Shown piece by piece: positions 10,691 to 21,157 of a DNA stretch of 64,000 bases. Numbering within the stretch: the first letter of the stretch is position 1; every line of letters starts with the position of its first letter. A program made the position numbers and the translations under genes. The notes beneath the pieces are model-generated. The model did no database searches. It saw only the letters and a program-made list of their open reading frames with translations, and was not told the origin of the DNA. Source of the DNA: Pezicula radicicola. Taxonomy: Eukaryota; Ascomycota; Leotiomycetes; Helotiales; Dermateaceae. The stretch is from contig PDUO01000057.1 in the NCBI GenBank assembly GCA_003008705.1, positions 191,012 to 255,011 on the forward strand, in the 5' to 3' direction.

Positions 10691-11615
10691 CTGAGATATC
10701 CCCTTAACTCTAGAATCACTATTAGTCAACCGAACCCTCGTCCATAGGGGGACGGCGATAGCGCAGGCTGCCTCGACCGTAGCAAGCTCATGACACATCA
10801 ATATATAGACAACAAGATGTGAAAATACTCCCAAACCAGAAACGCTGTGTGGCATCCCATCCGGCACATATCGTAGTAAGGAATAGGGGCCAGATAACGC
10901 GAATAATGCAACGACAAATCCGGTACCCACATAGTGCACACTCTAGTCGACGACTAGAGTCACGTTAACCCTAAATACCCACATGAAAAAAAAAAAATAC
11001 TCAAGACATCGTTGGAATCCCGTATCTGGATCAGCGGCGAATATAATATAAGTGTGGAAATCCCTTGGTCTTAACAGTATCACCTACATTTTTCTATCAT
11101 CAATGAAAAGAAAGGAGCACAGACTAAAGATAGAGGAAAATTGTTATGTTTTCCCTATAACCTTCGATGAAGAACGATACTAGGATGAAAACTATATATA
11201 GTTTGGTATAGAAGAAGTATGTAATAGCACCCTATACACTTCTGTGTAACCTTACGCAGATGAAGGAGAGGCTGGAGACGACAGTAACGAACCTGGATGC
11301 CGAGAAACAGGTGCAAAGACTGATTTGGATGCCGAGGTTACAAGATTGAAACGTTTCGAGACTAAACCTAGGATTTTCCGGGAGGAAAAGAAGACTTGTG
11401 TGTCTGTAATGGCTAACTTCGTAAGGAAATCACACGAATTCTATTCTCAAACTCGCCTCATTCAGGCTCAGGCAGCCGCCAATTACCCAATAAACCCTTG
11501 AAAGAACTGAGATATTCCAAAATATCCCACTAAGCACCTCCATGACTTTTAACAGCTACTTAACAAAGAAAAAGAAAAAAAAGGAAGACCACCACCACCA
11601 CCGAAACCAACCCGC
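10691..11615. other. Intergenic with an 84-codon ATG-less open fragment (11250-11501, +)
   Basis: Between a TAA at 11247-11249 and a TGA at 11499-11501 a plus frame stays open. It encodes a charged stretch (LDAEVTRLKRFETKPRIF, VRKSHEFYSQTRL) without a suitable start. It could be a relic of a repeat-encoded ORF; I do not recognise it. The antisense 91-residue ORF at 10664-10939 is hydrophobic and unrecognised, and I do not call it a gene. Confidence 0.25.
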
Positions 11616-12833
11616 TCAAGGTGGCGTAAGCCCATTGCGGTACAGATTCAACCGACTGATAGCCCCTACCGTCTGGGGGACTGACCCAGGAGGAATGGTA
11701 AACCCAGTCCCAGGCACCCAATACTTGTTTCTATTCACCGGGTCGACTATCGCAGGTCGATTTAAAAAATGGGTCGGCCCTGGCGGAGTGGGCGAGATAG
11801 GAAACATTTTGGACAAGTAATGTTGGTTCAGCAAATGTCCTGTCGCTCCCTGGGACACGAACACTTTGCCATAAAACTGGCCCGTTGGTGTGGCTGGATT
11901 TGGAGTTGAAGATGAAGATAAAGCGCCCCATGAACATACTAGGTCGCGTTCATTGCAGTAGTGTTCGATGTGTTTGATGGCGTAAATGTTCGTTATCTGG
12001 TTAAGTGGATTCGTTGTCTGGTTAAATGGATTATGGAAGTGTAATGCGGCATTGCCGAAGGTGTACACTTCAAGTTTTCGAAGATCGGGCCATGACAGGT
12101 TGGTGTATAGACCGTCTAAGATGTGAGAAGCGATGATGCCACCTTGACTATGAGCAATGAGGATTACTCGGTCTATATCTGACCTTCGAAGGTAATCCCT
12201 CAGGATTGGAATGGCCAGGCGAGTCTCACTGGTTTGGAAGCCGAAGGACCGTTGGAGAATACATTCGATGATATCGCCTAGGAAGCCATAGGTACGATTG
12301 TTGATGCCGAGGATGGGGCGACTAACGGCTGGCGAGCCGAATATTCTGTACAGGAGTTTAAGATTCTGGTGGAGAATAGTCTTACCGGTCGCCACCCCGT
12401 TGATATAAATCCACCGTTGGTTGCCAAGTGTGCCCGCAGGAAGGTTTCTTGGGTAGACTTGCAGAGAAGGCCCTTGAAGGATCTTCCAGAGAAGAAAAGA
12501 ATGTATCCAAGTAAGAAAGCCGATAATGATAACAGCAATAATCAACGCTACAAAGATGATAACGATGAAAGGAGCCTGAAGCACGCTCCAGATACCAAAC
12601 CATATGAGCGCAAATACAGTCCAGTCGAAAATATAGAGCTCGTTGACTTGTCGTGTTGTACAAGGAGGACATAGTATAAAGAAGAGGAGCAGTATCCTTG
12701 AGAGTAGATTCTTTACATCTTTTAGGAATAGTTCGAATGGCCCACCCATGTCGGGCCCCGGAATCCCTAAAGGAAAGAAAGTATTATATGTTGTACTCCC
12801 TGTCGGGTCATAGCGATTCCTCCACCAACACAT
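11616..12833 (-). CDS. Membrane-anchored alpha/beta-hydrolase (lipase-like) protein
   Basis: One uninterrupted frame of 405 aa. Residues ~43-58 and ~70-115 are strongly hydrophobic (LLSRILLLFFIL; IVIIFVALIIAVIIIGFL), so the N-terminal part is membrane-embedded. The C-terminal 250 residues resemble an alpha/beta-hydrolase of the DUF676/lipase-3 kind. A nucleophile elbow reads IAHSQGGIIAS in the context DRVILIAHSQGG, with a likely acid in the ERDLVCSWG region and a His in GHLLNQHYL. It probably cleaves an ester in or near a membrane; the substrate is unknown. It stands alone between repeat regions, with no operon-like partner. The first Met is followed by 40 polar residues. Relatives are common uncharacterised proteins of filamentous fungi. 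Confidence 0.7.
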   Translation of the reverse strand: MCWWRNRYDPTGSTTYNTFFPLGIPGPDMGGPFELFLKDVKNLLSRILLLFFILCPPCTTRQVNELYIFDWTVFALIWFGIWSVLQAPFIVIIFVALIIAVIIIGFLTWIHSFLLWKILQGPSLQVYPRNLPAGTLGNQRWIYINGVATGKTILHQNLKLLYRIFGSPAVSRPILGINNRTYGFLGDIIECILQRSFGFQTSETRLAIPILRDYLRRSDIDRVILIAHSQGGIIASHILDGLYTNLSWPDLRKLEVYTFGNAALHFHNPFNQTTNPLNQITNIYAIKHIEHYCNERDLVCSWGALSSSSTPNPATPTGQFYGKVFVSQGATGHLLNQHYLSKMFPISPTPPGPTHFLNRPAIVDPVNRNKYWVPGTGFTIPPGSVPQTVGAISRLNLYRNGLTPP

Positions 12834-14402
12834 GCTGGCCCCGAATTCAGAGTCCTTGCTGGAGGGATAAGTAGAGAAATTAACAGGGAATCGAACAGTA
12901 GTGAGTATGCACAGAAGCTGTCTACCTTTGACGTGCTATTTGCGAAAGCTCCAGCTTTTTATAGATATTCCGAAGGGGCTTTTGCTGCGGCTTTAAGCCT
13001 CTCATTTTCTTTGATCATGTCATTCGTAATTTATTTGATGGTGGGCCAATGAAAGGGCTGACTGGCGCAGAGAAAGTGGTTTGCGGCGACAAAGCCGCAA
13101 ACGGTAGCCTCGTTCAAGATGTCTTGGCTGGCATCAATCCAGCCGCTGCATGATAGATTCAGCTGCTGTACCCAGCTTGCATGTGCAGATGTTCAAACGT
13201 CTGTTTTCACTGGATTTACCCCGCTTCTCATTTTCTGGAGACTGCATGATGAAGAAGCACTTTTTTCCTGTAGACGACGGTGAGGGCGTCCTTGTTGCTC
13301 TTCTTAATGCTGATGATCTGCTTGCCGAGCTGGTCGTACTCCTCGACCATTTCATTCTATGGCGCCCGACTACTGTAACAGGCGGCCCGTAGAGATCCCG
13401 CATTCGGTCGCGTAGTTCCGCACATCGTGTATCCTATTCAATTCATCTGTCCTGCGCCGAACCGAGCAGCATAATCATTCAGGTGATCTAGACGCATTTG
13501 CAGGCAGCATGATAACGTCCCTATTCAACCAAGGCGCAGGATTCGTATCTGGGGCGGATCCTCTCTCGAGTGAACCCGAAGAAGATGCTCTGTTTAAGGG
13601 CCTGTTTGGTACAAATTTTCAGACGTCAGACGTTAATTCTCAGAGCATATAATAGCTGAAATCAACTAATTAGACGCTTTCAGATCAGTTGGAATTTAAA
13701 TCCGACTAATATAAAATAGGGCTAATTTCATAGGAAATTACGAATAAACGTTTAGTAGATCCTTTAGTTCATATGCCAAGTACCTTTGTAGTAGCCTAAG
13801 CTTATTAAAGTACCGAGGCGCCCCTGGAAATTATAAGGTCTATAAGGCTTATATTTATTGGGTCTAAAGCCTATTAAAAAATAGAAGGTATATAACCTAT
13901 CTAAGGAATACTTATAGAGCTTGTCTTTTTTCTCTTTAACTTTTTAATCTTTTAGGGTATGTAGCCTATAGTTATAAAAATAAAAGGATTTCTCTAAGCC
14001 CTAAGTTACTATTTATAATATTACTAGGTCTAAGTGTAATAGTTAATAATTCTTTATATTTTATGTTTAATATAAGCTTAACTAAGAGGTTATTAGTATT
14101 TAAGCTTAAATACTAAGTAGTAAGAGAAATTGTATTTATATAAAATTATACAAGAACTAAATAAAGATCTTATATATTAACTTTTATATTAGAAAATATA
14201 TATTTATATATACTTTAAACTATAAATAAAACTTTAATTATGTTTGTGTTATTTAAACTTCGATCCCATTGCTACTAAGAACACTGTATCTGAACATCAG
14301 TCGGTGTAGAAAATCGAATTGAGAACAATCATGAGCGAAAATATCAGTATAAACTTCATAAATTTTCATTTCTAATGTTCTTAGTCCCTGTGCCAAATTC
14401 TC
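12834..14402. other. Intergenic, AT-rich 13630-14290 with hAT-like terminus at 13600
   Basis: Bases 13600-13630 repeat the GGCCTGTTTGGTACAA..TTTCAGACGTC motif seen at 9673. From 13630 to about 14290 the DNA is AT-rich and frame-poor, probably a RIP-altered element. A 40-codon minus-strand stretch near 13260-13380 (MVEEYDQLGKQII..) is too short and isolated to call. Confidence 0.35.
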
Positions 14403-15398
14403 TCACGCCAACCACACCTTCACAATATCCTTCAACCCTTCTGCCATCCGTCCGTCATCAATTTTCGACTTCGCATCAAATCCGTGGTCGCCTTCTTCCA
14501 AAGCCAACCGAAACATCAAGCCTGGATCCACCTCTGTAACCTTCTCCTTCAACTTGACGCTACCCTCAACCGGCACAACCGTATCCCCCTTTCCATGCCA
14601 AAGAAACACACCTCCACGTGGAAATCTAGCGCCATCTTCCAGCCTATCCAAAGGAAAGAACTCTCGCCTCTCTTGAGGGAAATGGTCCTTGAAAGTTCCA
14701 TGCTGAGCATACGCAAACATCAACTCAGCCCGCTCTCCTTTCTGATCCGACGATATAATCGCAGGAATCTCCGCATTACGCAACCTTAGAAGGTGATCGG
14801 TAATCAAGCTATGTGGAAGCTGAGGAAGACCAAACATGGGTTTCTCAAACGACTCGGTGAAATGGCGACTCTTTAGATCTACCATTGGATATGATACCAT
14901 GACAGCTTTTATCTCGTCTGCATGGCTGAGACCTAGCATTAGGCTAAGATAGCCCCCTGCACTGTCACCGGCGGTTATGATACGAGATGTATCAACGCTC
15001 ACAGAGCCTTTTGTTTCAATCTCAATAAAAGTCCTCATTTCTTGATGTACCCATACCCACAAATCTTCGATATCAGAGAGAATTTCATCAACTGAAGATT
15101 CAGGGAGAAGTCGATAATTAGGAGAATTGATGATTGCTGAGTGACGTGATGCGAGCTCTAAATGCCACGGGGCGAAGAAATCTGGGAAGAGGCTTGAGGC
15201 TCCGACTAGGCCCCCACCATGAAATCGAAGGAGGATTGGGCGAGGAAGTGAACCTTTAGTTGGGATAGAGGAGGACTTGCTGGTCAAGTTTGAGGGGATG
15301 AGAATATCTGTTGTAATCTGGTGGCCTAGAACGGTTTTGTAGGGGGTGGTTAGGATAGTGGGGTTGGCGAAACGAGATAAGTCGTCAGGATTGAACAT
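14403..15398 (-). CDS. Alpha/beta-hydrolase fold-3 esterase (HSL/arylacetamide-deacetylase type)
   Basis: A single-exon frame of 331 aa, a normal length for this family. The oxyanion-hole motif LRFHGGGLVGAS (residues ~57-68) and the nucleophile GDSAGG (residues ~143-148) are intact. The charge relay is completed by Asp in WHGKGDTVVP and His in EEGDHGFDAKS near the C-terminus. There is no signal peptide or membrane segment, so it is predicted to be cytosolic. Such enzymes hydrolyse short-chain or bulky esters and lactones, often of secondary metabolites or xenobiotics. It is isolated between AT-rich blocks, and a link to the distant NRPS cluster is not supported. Lipase, carboxylesterase and lactonase activities remain possible. 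Confidence 0.8.
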   Translation of the reverse strand: MFNPDDLSRFANPTILTTPYKTVLGHQITTDILIPSNLTSKSSSIPTKGSLPRPILLRFHGGGLVGASSLFPDFFAPWHLELASRHSAIINSPNYRLLPESSVDEILSDIEDLWVWVHQEMRTFIEIETKGSVSVDTSRIITAGDSAGGYLSLMLGLSHADEIKAVMVSYPMVDLKSRHFTESFEKPMFGLPQLPHSLITDHLLRLRNAEIPAIISSDQKGERAELMFAYAQHGTFKDHFPQERREFFPLDRLEDGARFPRGGVFLWHGKGDTVVPVEGSVKLKEKVTEVDPGLMFRLALEEGDHGFDAKSKIDDGRMAEGLKDIVKVWLA

Positions 15399-15929
15399 TG
15401 TCGAAGATTTGGGTAAGAAATTTTTTAATGGGGGAGAACAAATGAGAGTCTGGTAAGATTGAATTCAGGAGTAGCAACTTCTTTGTGTTGATTATTTGGT
15501 TGTGCAAGTGGAATATGGACTAAGTTATAATGTTAAGAAACCTGTGTGTCTATGCTCTATTACAGGCATACCCATAACGCGGTGCATAGTAAACAAATGT
15601 GAAAATAAGATTTCGAGATGACTCATAAATGTCCCCATGAATGACGCCCAGGTACCTAACTAGTTACCGTTCTGTATACCTTATTGCAGCCACTTTTACT
15701 TGGCATGCTAGGATCAAGTCTTCTCCCAGCATCATACAGTATATCTTCTCTAACCTTGCCCCACTGCTCAAGCTGCAATGAAAGTTAAGCAAGTATTCTT
15801 TTGTGACACATTACTTACCCTAATTCTTCTCTATGCCAAGTCGCCAAGTTGCGGTGTTTCGTACAGTAGCAACATCCTGTTAGTCAGGTCAATGCGTAAA
15901 TCTTATTCTACGAGCAACGCGGCGGTAAA
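15399..15929. other. Intergenic, upstream of the esterase gene
   Basis: Promoter-side region of the leftward esterase gene. A 61-residue plus ORF at 15778-15963 runs into the direct repeat and has no recognisable content. Nothing else seen. Confidence 0.3.
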
Positions 15930-16195
15930 CCAAAGAACACGAAGGAGTCGCGAGCTCATGTGACGGGGCGTATTAATATCCGTGTCTATGCTTATGGAAG
16001 CCCTAAACGTTGGTCTGCCGCCGTAACTGCCGATCTTCTAAAGTAGACACGACATAATTCATTCATTTGCATTAAGTCATTAACGACACAAGCCCTGCTC
16101 TTTAAAGTTAGTTAGCTTCGCAAGGTTGAGACGTACTTTCTCCGCCCGTGTTGCGTGCCAGCCAAGGTCGTTCACGAACATAACGCGAAGTCATG
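15930..16195 (+). repeat. Long direct repeat, copy 1 (partner 20953-21157)
   Basis: This copy shares blocks with the segment at 20953-21157 in the same orientation: GCGAGCTCATGTGAC versus CACGAGCTCATGTGAC, CTGCCGATCTTCTA..GTAGACACGACA, CTCTTTAAAGTTAG, TCTCCGCCCG(T/C)GTTGCGTGCC and GTCGTTCACGAACAT. The first copy carries about 60 extra bases. The copies lie about 5 kb apart and bracket the PigL_N gene plus an AT-rich tract. LTR remnants, a segmental duplication, or duplicated promoters of a gene family are all possible. Confidence 0.65.
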
Positions 16196-16314
16196 TGCTG
16201 ATTACATGGAAGGGTAGTTGCATATAGTTGGGAGTCGGAGTTGGTAATCGGAGTCGGAAAGTTAAGAGAAGGGAAGCTCGGGTTTCGGTAGGTGTGAAGC
16301 GGGGGGGCCGCTGG

Positions 16315-16385
16315 CCATGGTCCCTAAGACCATGGTGAAGTGGGGCGTGCTGGCCAATACCAGCACGCGTCGGCTGCCAGCTGAC
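16315..16385 (+). other. Three consecutive short perfect or near-perfect hairpins
   Basis: CCATGGTC-CCTAA-GACCATGG (16315-16335) and CGTGCTGG-CCAATA-CCAGCACG (16346-16367) are perfect 8-bp stems. GTCGGCT-GCC-AGCTGAC (16369-16385) is a 7-bp stem with one G:T pair. They lie about 570 bp upstream of the PigL_N gene. The function is unknown: a structured RNA, a transposon terminus or a DNA cruciform are options. Confidence 0.6.
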
Positions 16386-16953
16386 TTTACCCTTCCCGGC
16401 ATAGCGGCTATTGTGAGAAAATCAATCAATCAATCAATCAGTATCAATTGAGTTACAACTTACTGTAATTTTAGGTTGACTTATTGTACTTGGTTGTGCT
16501 AATACTATCATGGCTAGCCCACATCCATCGTTCTTTGCCGTCCAATCAATCGGAAAGTCGAGGGGTAGCTGGTGGCTATGCCACATGCTGCGAATATGGG
16601 CGAGACGCCGGCGGCTAACTACTGCAGGTACCGTCGATCGCTCTAAATTGGCGCCAACACCAGTCTGCATGCATCACGAGGCACCACTGAAACGGCAGTA
16701 GGCTGAGCGGCTAACGGAACTGACCAAGCAGCTGCAAGGCTCCCATAGAGCCGTAGCATTGCTTAGCTGCCCGACGACTACCAGCTATTTAAATTGATTA
16801 TATGTCTCTGGGTATCGTCCTTCTTACTTCTGCTCTTCCCTATACCCATTCTACTACTTTGTCATCTACTACTTTATCATCTACTACTTTATCATCTACT
16901 CCTTTGCTATTGTTATTATTGAGCCTCTCTATTACTACCTGCCAGACTTTATA
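16386..16953 (+). promoter_or_regulatory. Upstream region of the PigL_N gene with tandem repeats
   Basis: Contains an AATC tetranucleotide run at about 16421-16440 and a 15-bp tandem repeat (CTACTACTTTRTCAT, about 3.7 copies) at 16851-16905. The tandem repeat is pyrimidine-rich and ends about 50 bases before the ATG. A pyrimidine-rich leader is usual in fungal promoters and 5' UTRs. Confidence 0.45.
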
Positions 16954-18300
16954 ATGGCAGAACCCATCGGTATAGCTTCAGGGGTGGCAGGGCTCGCTAC
17001 TGTCGCTTTCCAAGCAGGTACAACCCTGTACAACACTATCAAGAGCTACCAGTCGCATCAGCAGACCGTACTAGATCTGCTGGAGGAAAACGGCGCCTTG
17101 AACAGCGTGCTGGGCTCGATCAACAAGACCATTGCCTTATCGACTGCCCTAGACCTGTCGGCGCTAGAGTTTCCCCTCCAGCGATGCGGCCAGGTGTGTC
17201 AGGAGTTCAATGACGAGATTGACAAACTTGCGTCGCTCTCTGGAGGCAAGCGCGCAAGACTCCTAAGCTGGGCAAAGCTTCGATATATGGGCGAAGATAT
17301 CGATGGCTTTCGTCGACTGTTGGCCGGGTATAAGATGATGATCAATATTGCCCTCGCTGATGCCACTCTGTGAGTGCTGTTCTACCCGGAGCTTACTGTT
17401 ATGTTCCTAACACTCTTTCTTTTATTGAATAGGCAAAGGTCTACACTTACAGATGAGAGAATCGAGGGCTATGCTCAAATGATTCAGAGAGCTACAGCGG
17501 GCTTCGAGGATCGGCTGGAGAGGATCGACGGCAGGCTAGAGATCCTAGTTAACCAGACAGTAGCACGCACTGGACCTGAGGCAGCAAAAGCAGCAGCCGA
17601 GGTTCACCAGATACAGGAAGAGCGAGCGAGCACCGAGAAGTATATGCAGATCTGTACGCAGCTCTTGGAGCATATCAATCAGCTTCGGCTGGCAGGGCGC
17701 CGTAGCCCTGGCTCGAGCACAGCGAGTGAGACGGATTTTGTGCCCCAAAGAATTGCAAACGAAGGGCTGGATGAGTGCGCAGAGAGCATTTCACGGATGG
17801 CCAGTAAACTGGCAAGCCATGAAAAGAATCTCTTCAACCGACTAGCAAAGGCGATGACGGGCTCGGGCACATCTGCGAGGGATGAAGCGGAAATCGCGAG
17901 ACTCAGGAGCGAGTGGGTGTCAACACGCACCCAAATGGAAATATTGACAAAGGCAGGACGGAAATTGGAGGAAACCGTCAGCGTTATTCAGAACCGCGCA
18001 ACGGGCAATACAATTCAGGTGATGGTTTCGGCGAACGGAAAACCGATCCACGGCACGAACGAAGGCATGGGAGAATGGTCGAGGCAGGTTGGCGGCTATA
18101 TGAGCAACGAGACGATTCAGCAGGTGATGCGGGACATGCTAAAAATGACATTAGCTACATGCGAGGTTGAGAAGGCAAAGGCGAGTGAAAAGAAGGCTAT
18201 AGCAAGAAAGGATAGGGATAAGGAGAGCAGCGAAGATTCGAAGTTTGAGGACCTCTACGGAGAGGGATTTACACTGGCTTGCGAGTCACCAACAGAATAA
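16954..18300 (+). CDS. PigL_N / HeLo-like N-terminal domain protein
   Basis: Two exons (16954-17369 and 17433-18300) with a 63-bp GTGAGT..TAG intron give 427 aa. The N-terminus (MAEPIGIASGVAGLATVAFQ, then SYQSHQQTVLDLLEENGALN) is the typical opening of fungal PigL_N/HeLo-like domains: a hydrophobic helix followed by amphipathic helices. These domains sit at the front of many NLR/STAND-type or fungal cell-death-related proteins. Here the domain is followed only by a long helical, probably coiled-coil region rich in Glu, Lys and Arg (residues ~140-420). No nucleotide-binding or repeat domain follows. The intron lies between the domain and the coil. Such genes are multicopy and fast-evolving in filamentous fungi. 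The role is unknown; a regulatory or allorecognition function is inference. Directly downstream is a large AT-rich tract. Confidence 0.75.
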
Positions 18301-18359
18301 ACAACCACAGAAAGGAGAATAAAGTAGGAGCTATAATATTAGTTTTATAATAAAAGGAT

Positions 18360-19610
18360 AGTATAGTATAGACTGTTGACTGGTATTAGGGCCTACCTCT
18401 TATGCCAGCACCCTTTTTCGCCGAAATTATGAAATCCCCACAGGCTGATTGGTCCGGGCGTAGCTAAGTAAGTAGGCTTCTAGTGAAATTATTTTTAGTA
18501 AAATTATAATTTTCCCCCTGCCTCTCCCTTTATTGTTTCTCTCTTCTAAATACCCCTAAATATTAAACCTTATAATATTTTCCTATAACCCTATCTACTA
18601 GGCTATCGTCTACTACCTCTACTACTCTTATATTATCTCTAGCTATTATAGTTAAGAGTAATACCTCTATACTAAGCTATACTAACTTACTAGGGATATA
18701 CTTAAGACTATTATCTAATTACTTAATAACTATAACCTATATATTATAAAGGAGCTCTAGGAGTATAAACCTTAAGTAAGAGATAAGTATCTATTAATTA
18801 AGTATTTAGTAAGTTATAATAGGTTCTTTTACCTCTAGCTAGAGTATAATTTCTCTATATAATACTATTTTAGAATATAAGAGTATATTTATATAGTTTA
18901 TAATCTTAAGACTAAAGACTATAAAAGTAATCTACTATAGTAGGAGTATAAACTTTAAATATACTTTATAGAGAAGAACTTAATTAATTACTTTATAGTA
19001 ATAGATAGTTTAAACTAAAAGAGTAGTAATAGATCTATATTTAATATTATTAAATTAATAAAAACTAAAGAGAAATTATTTACTAAGCTTAAAGAGGACT
19101 ATAAGACTATTAAGACTAATATTAAAGAATAAATATATATTATTTATAATTTTAAAAAGTCTAAGTTTAAATAAGTACTATAGCTTAAGATAACTAGCTT
19201 TCTATATTATATAACTAGACTTAAGGATTTAGAGATCTAGACCTTATATAAACTACCTCTAAAGTAAGAGCTAGTTTAGAATCTACTAGATATTATAAAC
19301 TTTAATTTTATCTAACTATAATACTATTAGGATCTTATCCTAAATACTAGATAGTAATAGTATTCTATCTATATATAATTAAAGTAAAGACTAAGATAAG
19401 GGTCCTAGATACTAGCGCCTAGATACTAGTCCTTATATACTAGTTTATTTTCTAGTCTTCTTAGTACTAGGGACCTTATAAAAGCTAGTAATACCTCTGT
19501 TTATACTATAGTTAACTCTATATAAAATAGGAAGGAAATTATAATAGTATTATATAAGAAAACACTTACCCTAAGTTAACCCTAACCCTACTATTATTAG
19601 TTCTTAAAGG
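18360..19610. repeat. Strongly AT-rich tract, likely RIP-degraded transposon
   Basis: About 1.2 kb of A/T-dominated sequence, dense in TA dinucleotides and stop codons in all frames. The tract is sharply bounded by normal-composition DNA at both ends. This is what RIP makes of a repeated element. The original family cannot be read. It ends near a short TTAACCCTAACCCT stretch at about 19574. Confidence 0.6.
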
Positions 19611-20199
19611 TTACTTAGTCCTGTAGAGGCGGACCATGGGCTAAGCGAGACCAGCTTCGCTTAAGCGGTAGTCCACGGCAGCAGCGACGACACCACCCAG
19701 GCGCCCCTTCTCGTCGGCAAGGGTCCTCGACAGCTTGATCTACCCTCGATAGGCGCCCTCGATATCGGCCGTTCATTTTTCTCCTTTCAGAAGGCTCTTT
19801 AGGGTGGTTTTCATGGAAATTCGGGTTGGTATCCCAAAAGGGTAAATGTCAACATCAGGTGACCATACGACTACAGACATATATAATACTCTCTAAAAGC
19901 ACCTAGGGCCTCCTTAAATTAAGAGCGGGGCCTAGAGAGGAGTCTTCTACTCGTACCTACATTATAGAGAGCAAGATTAAAATAGAGTCGACTATAAAGC
20001 TACGTAAAGAGTTAGAGTAATAATATATTTCTCCCCATATGGTCGACTATATTAGGTATATATAACTCTGTACTTAAGCCTAACTGTTTTATGTATTCAG
20101 TAGTTGAGATTCTACTCTTCTTAGCTTAGTCGTTTAGTAGTTCTAATAGCATTAGGGACTTAATAATCCTCTGGCCACTAAACCAGCCCTCCCTTTACT
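19611..20199. other. GC-normal islet and AT-rich spacer, no gene
   Basis: Bases 19615-19800 are GC-rich (GGCGCCCC.., a TAAGCGA..TCGCTTA hairpin) and look like an unmutated piece of a repeat. Bases 19860-20160 are again AT-rich. No open frame. Confidence 0.3.
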
Positions 20200-20786
20200 A
20201 TGCCCCGACAAAGACTTAGTCCCTGCTCTCGGAGGGCTGCCCGGGTAGTAGCTACACAGCGCTGGCGGCAGCAACAGAACCACCCTAATAACCTAAATAG
20301 TCCTGCCTAAGGTAGCAGCAACCCTTTTCGCCTATACACTCTACATCGGACCACTACGATTCCACCGGTACAACAGTCTCGGGATAGCCGAGCAGATACC
20401 GTCGAGGATAGTAGAATAGGCGTACAGGAGGAAGAAGACTTTGGCTATCAAGGAGAGGCAAGTGTACAAGAGGAGGAAGAAGATCTTAGTGCATTCGAGG
20501 CAGAGGATCTTAGTATACACGAGCAAGGCAACTTGAGTGATCTAGGGGAGGAAAGTACACAAGAGGAGAAAGAGGAGGAAGGGGAGGAGAGTAGTATAGA
20601 TGGCAGAAATCAGCAAGAAGAGGCATAGAATTAGATACTGAAGATGTCGAACAGCAACTCTATGCACAGCTTAACCCACCAGCCGAACGTAATCTCCCTC
20701 TTGAGCTTGGCCGCCACCTCCTTCACATTCAAGGATACTCGGAAGCAGACCGGAATGGGCTCGTCGACCATTTCCAGCACATCTGA
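20200..20786 (+). pseudogene. Acidic repeat-encoded ORF relic
   Basis: From ATG 20200 a plus frame of 143 codons runs to a TAG at 20626-20628. Its single internal stop, TAA at 20308-20310, could be CAA changed by one C-to-T transition. The N-terminus is basic and Arg/Gln-rich (RRAARVVATQRWRQQQ) and the rest is Glu-rich. A second open segment follows in another frame at 20631-20786 (LDTEDVEQQLYAQLNPP..). The composition resembles N-terminal parts of ORFs carried by fungal transposable elements, but I cannot name a family. It lies next to copy 2 of the direct repeat and is not a functional gene as read. Confidence 0.4.
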
Positions 20787-20952
20787 ATGAAGTCCGAGAA
20801 CAATCCAACAGGATAATCTAACAAATTGGGATATCCACCCACTGCGTAATTCTGGGTCCCTATACGACATACTGCCGACGTGGGTTTTGGTCAAATGCGG
20901 AAACCTTACACGGCGTGTTCCGCAGCAACTGGCGAATCAACCTCGGCTACAG

Positions 20953-21157
20953 AACACGAACGAGCCACGAGCTCATGTGACAGAGCCGAGGAAGCCTGTG
21001 TATCCACGCTTGTGCTTATAAAGCTCTAAACTGCCGATCTTCTACAGAAGTAGACACGACACTCTTTAAAGTTAGCTTTTACAAAGTTGAGACGCGCCTT
21101 CTCCGCCCGCGTTGCGTGCCAGCTGAGGTCGTTCACGAACATGACTCGAAGTCACAA
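20953..21157 (+). repeat. Long direct repeat, copy 2 (partner 15930-16195)
   Basis: Shorter copy of the repeat described at 15930. Similarity starts around AACACGAACGAG and ends at CGAAGTCA. Differences include indels and transitions. Following bases (21158-21456) are unique and hold no gene; they lie downstream of the leftward 463-aa gene. Confidence 0.65.

Noticed and set aside
13134..13403. ORFs on both strands near 13.1-13.4 kb, including a 40-codon charged stretch
   Set aside because: Too short, no homology recognised, frames end quickly on both sides.
19574..19587. Telomere-like TTAACCCTAACCCT
   Set aside because: Only two units, imperfect, in an AT-rich repeat; not evidence of a chromosome end or a telomere fusion.
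20631..20894. 87-residue minus ORF opposite the acidic relic
   Set aside because: Shadow of the plus-strand frame that gives a more protein-like reading.
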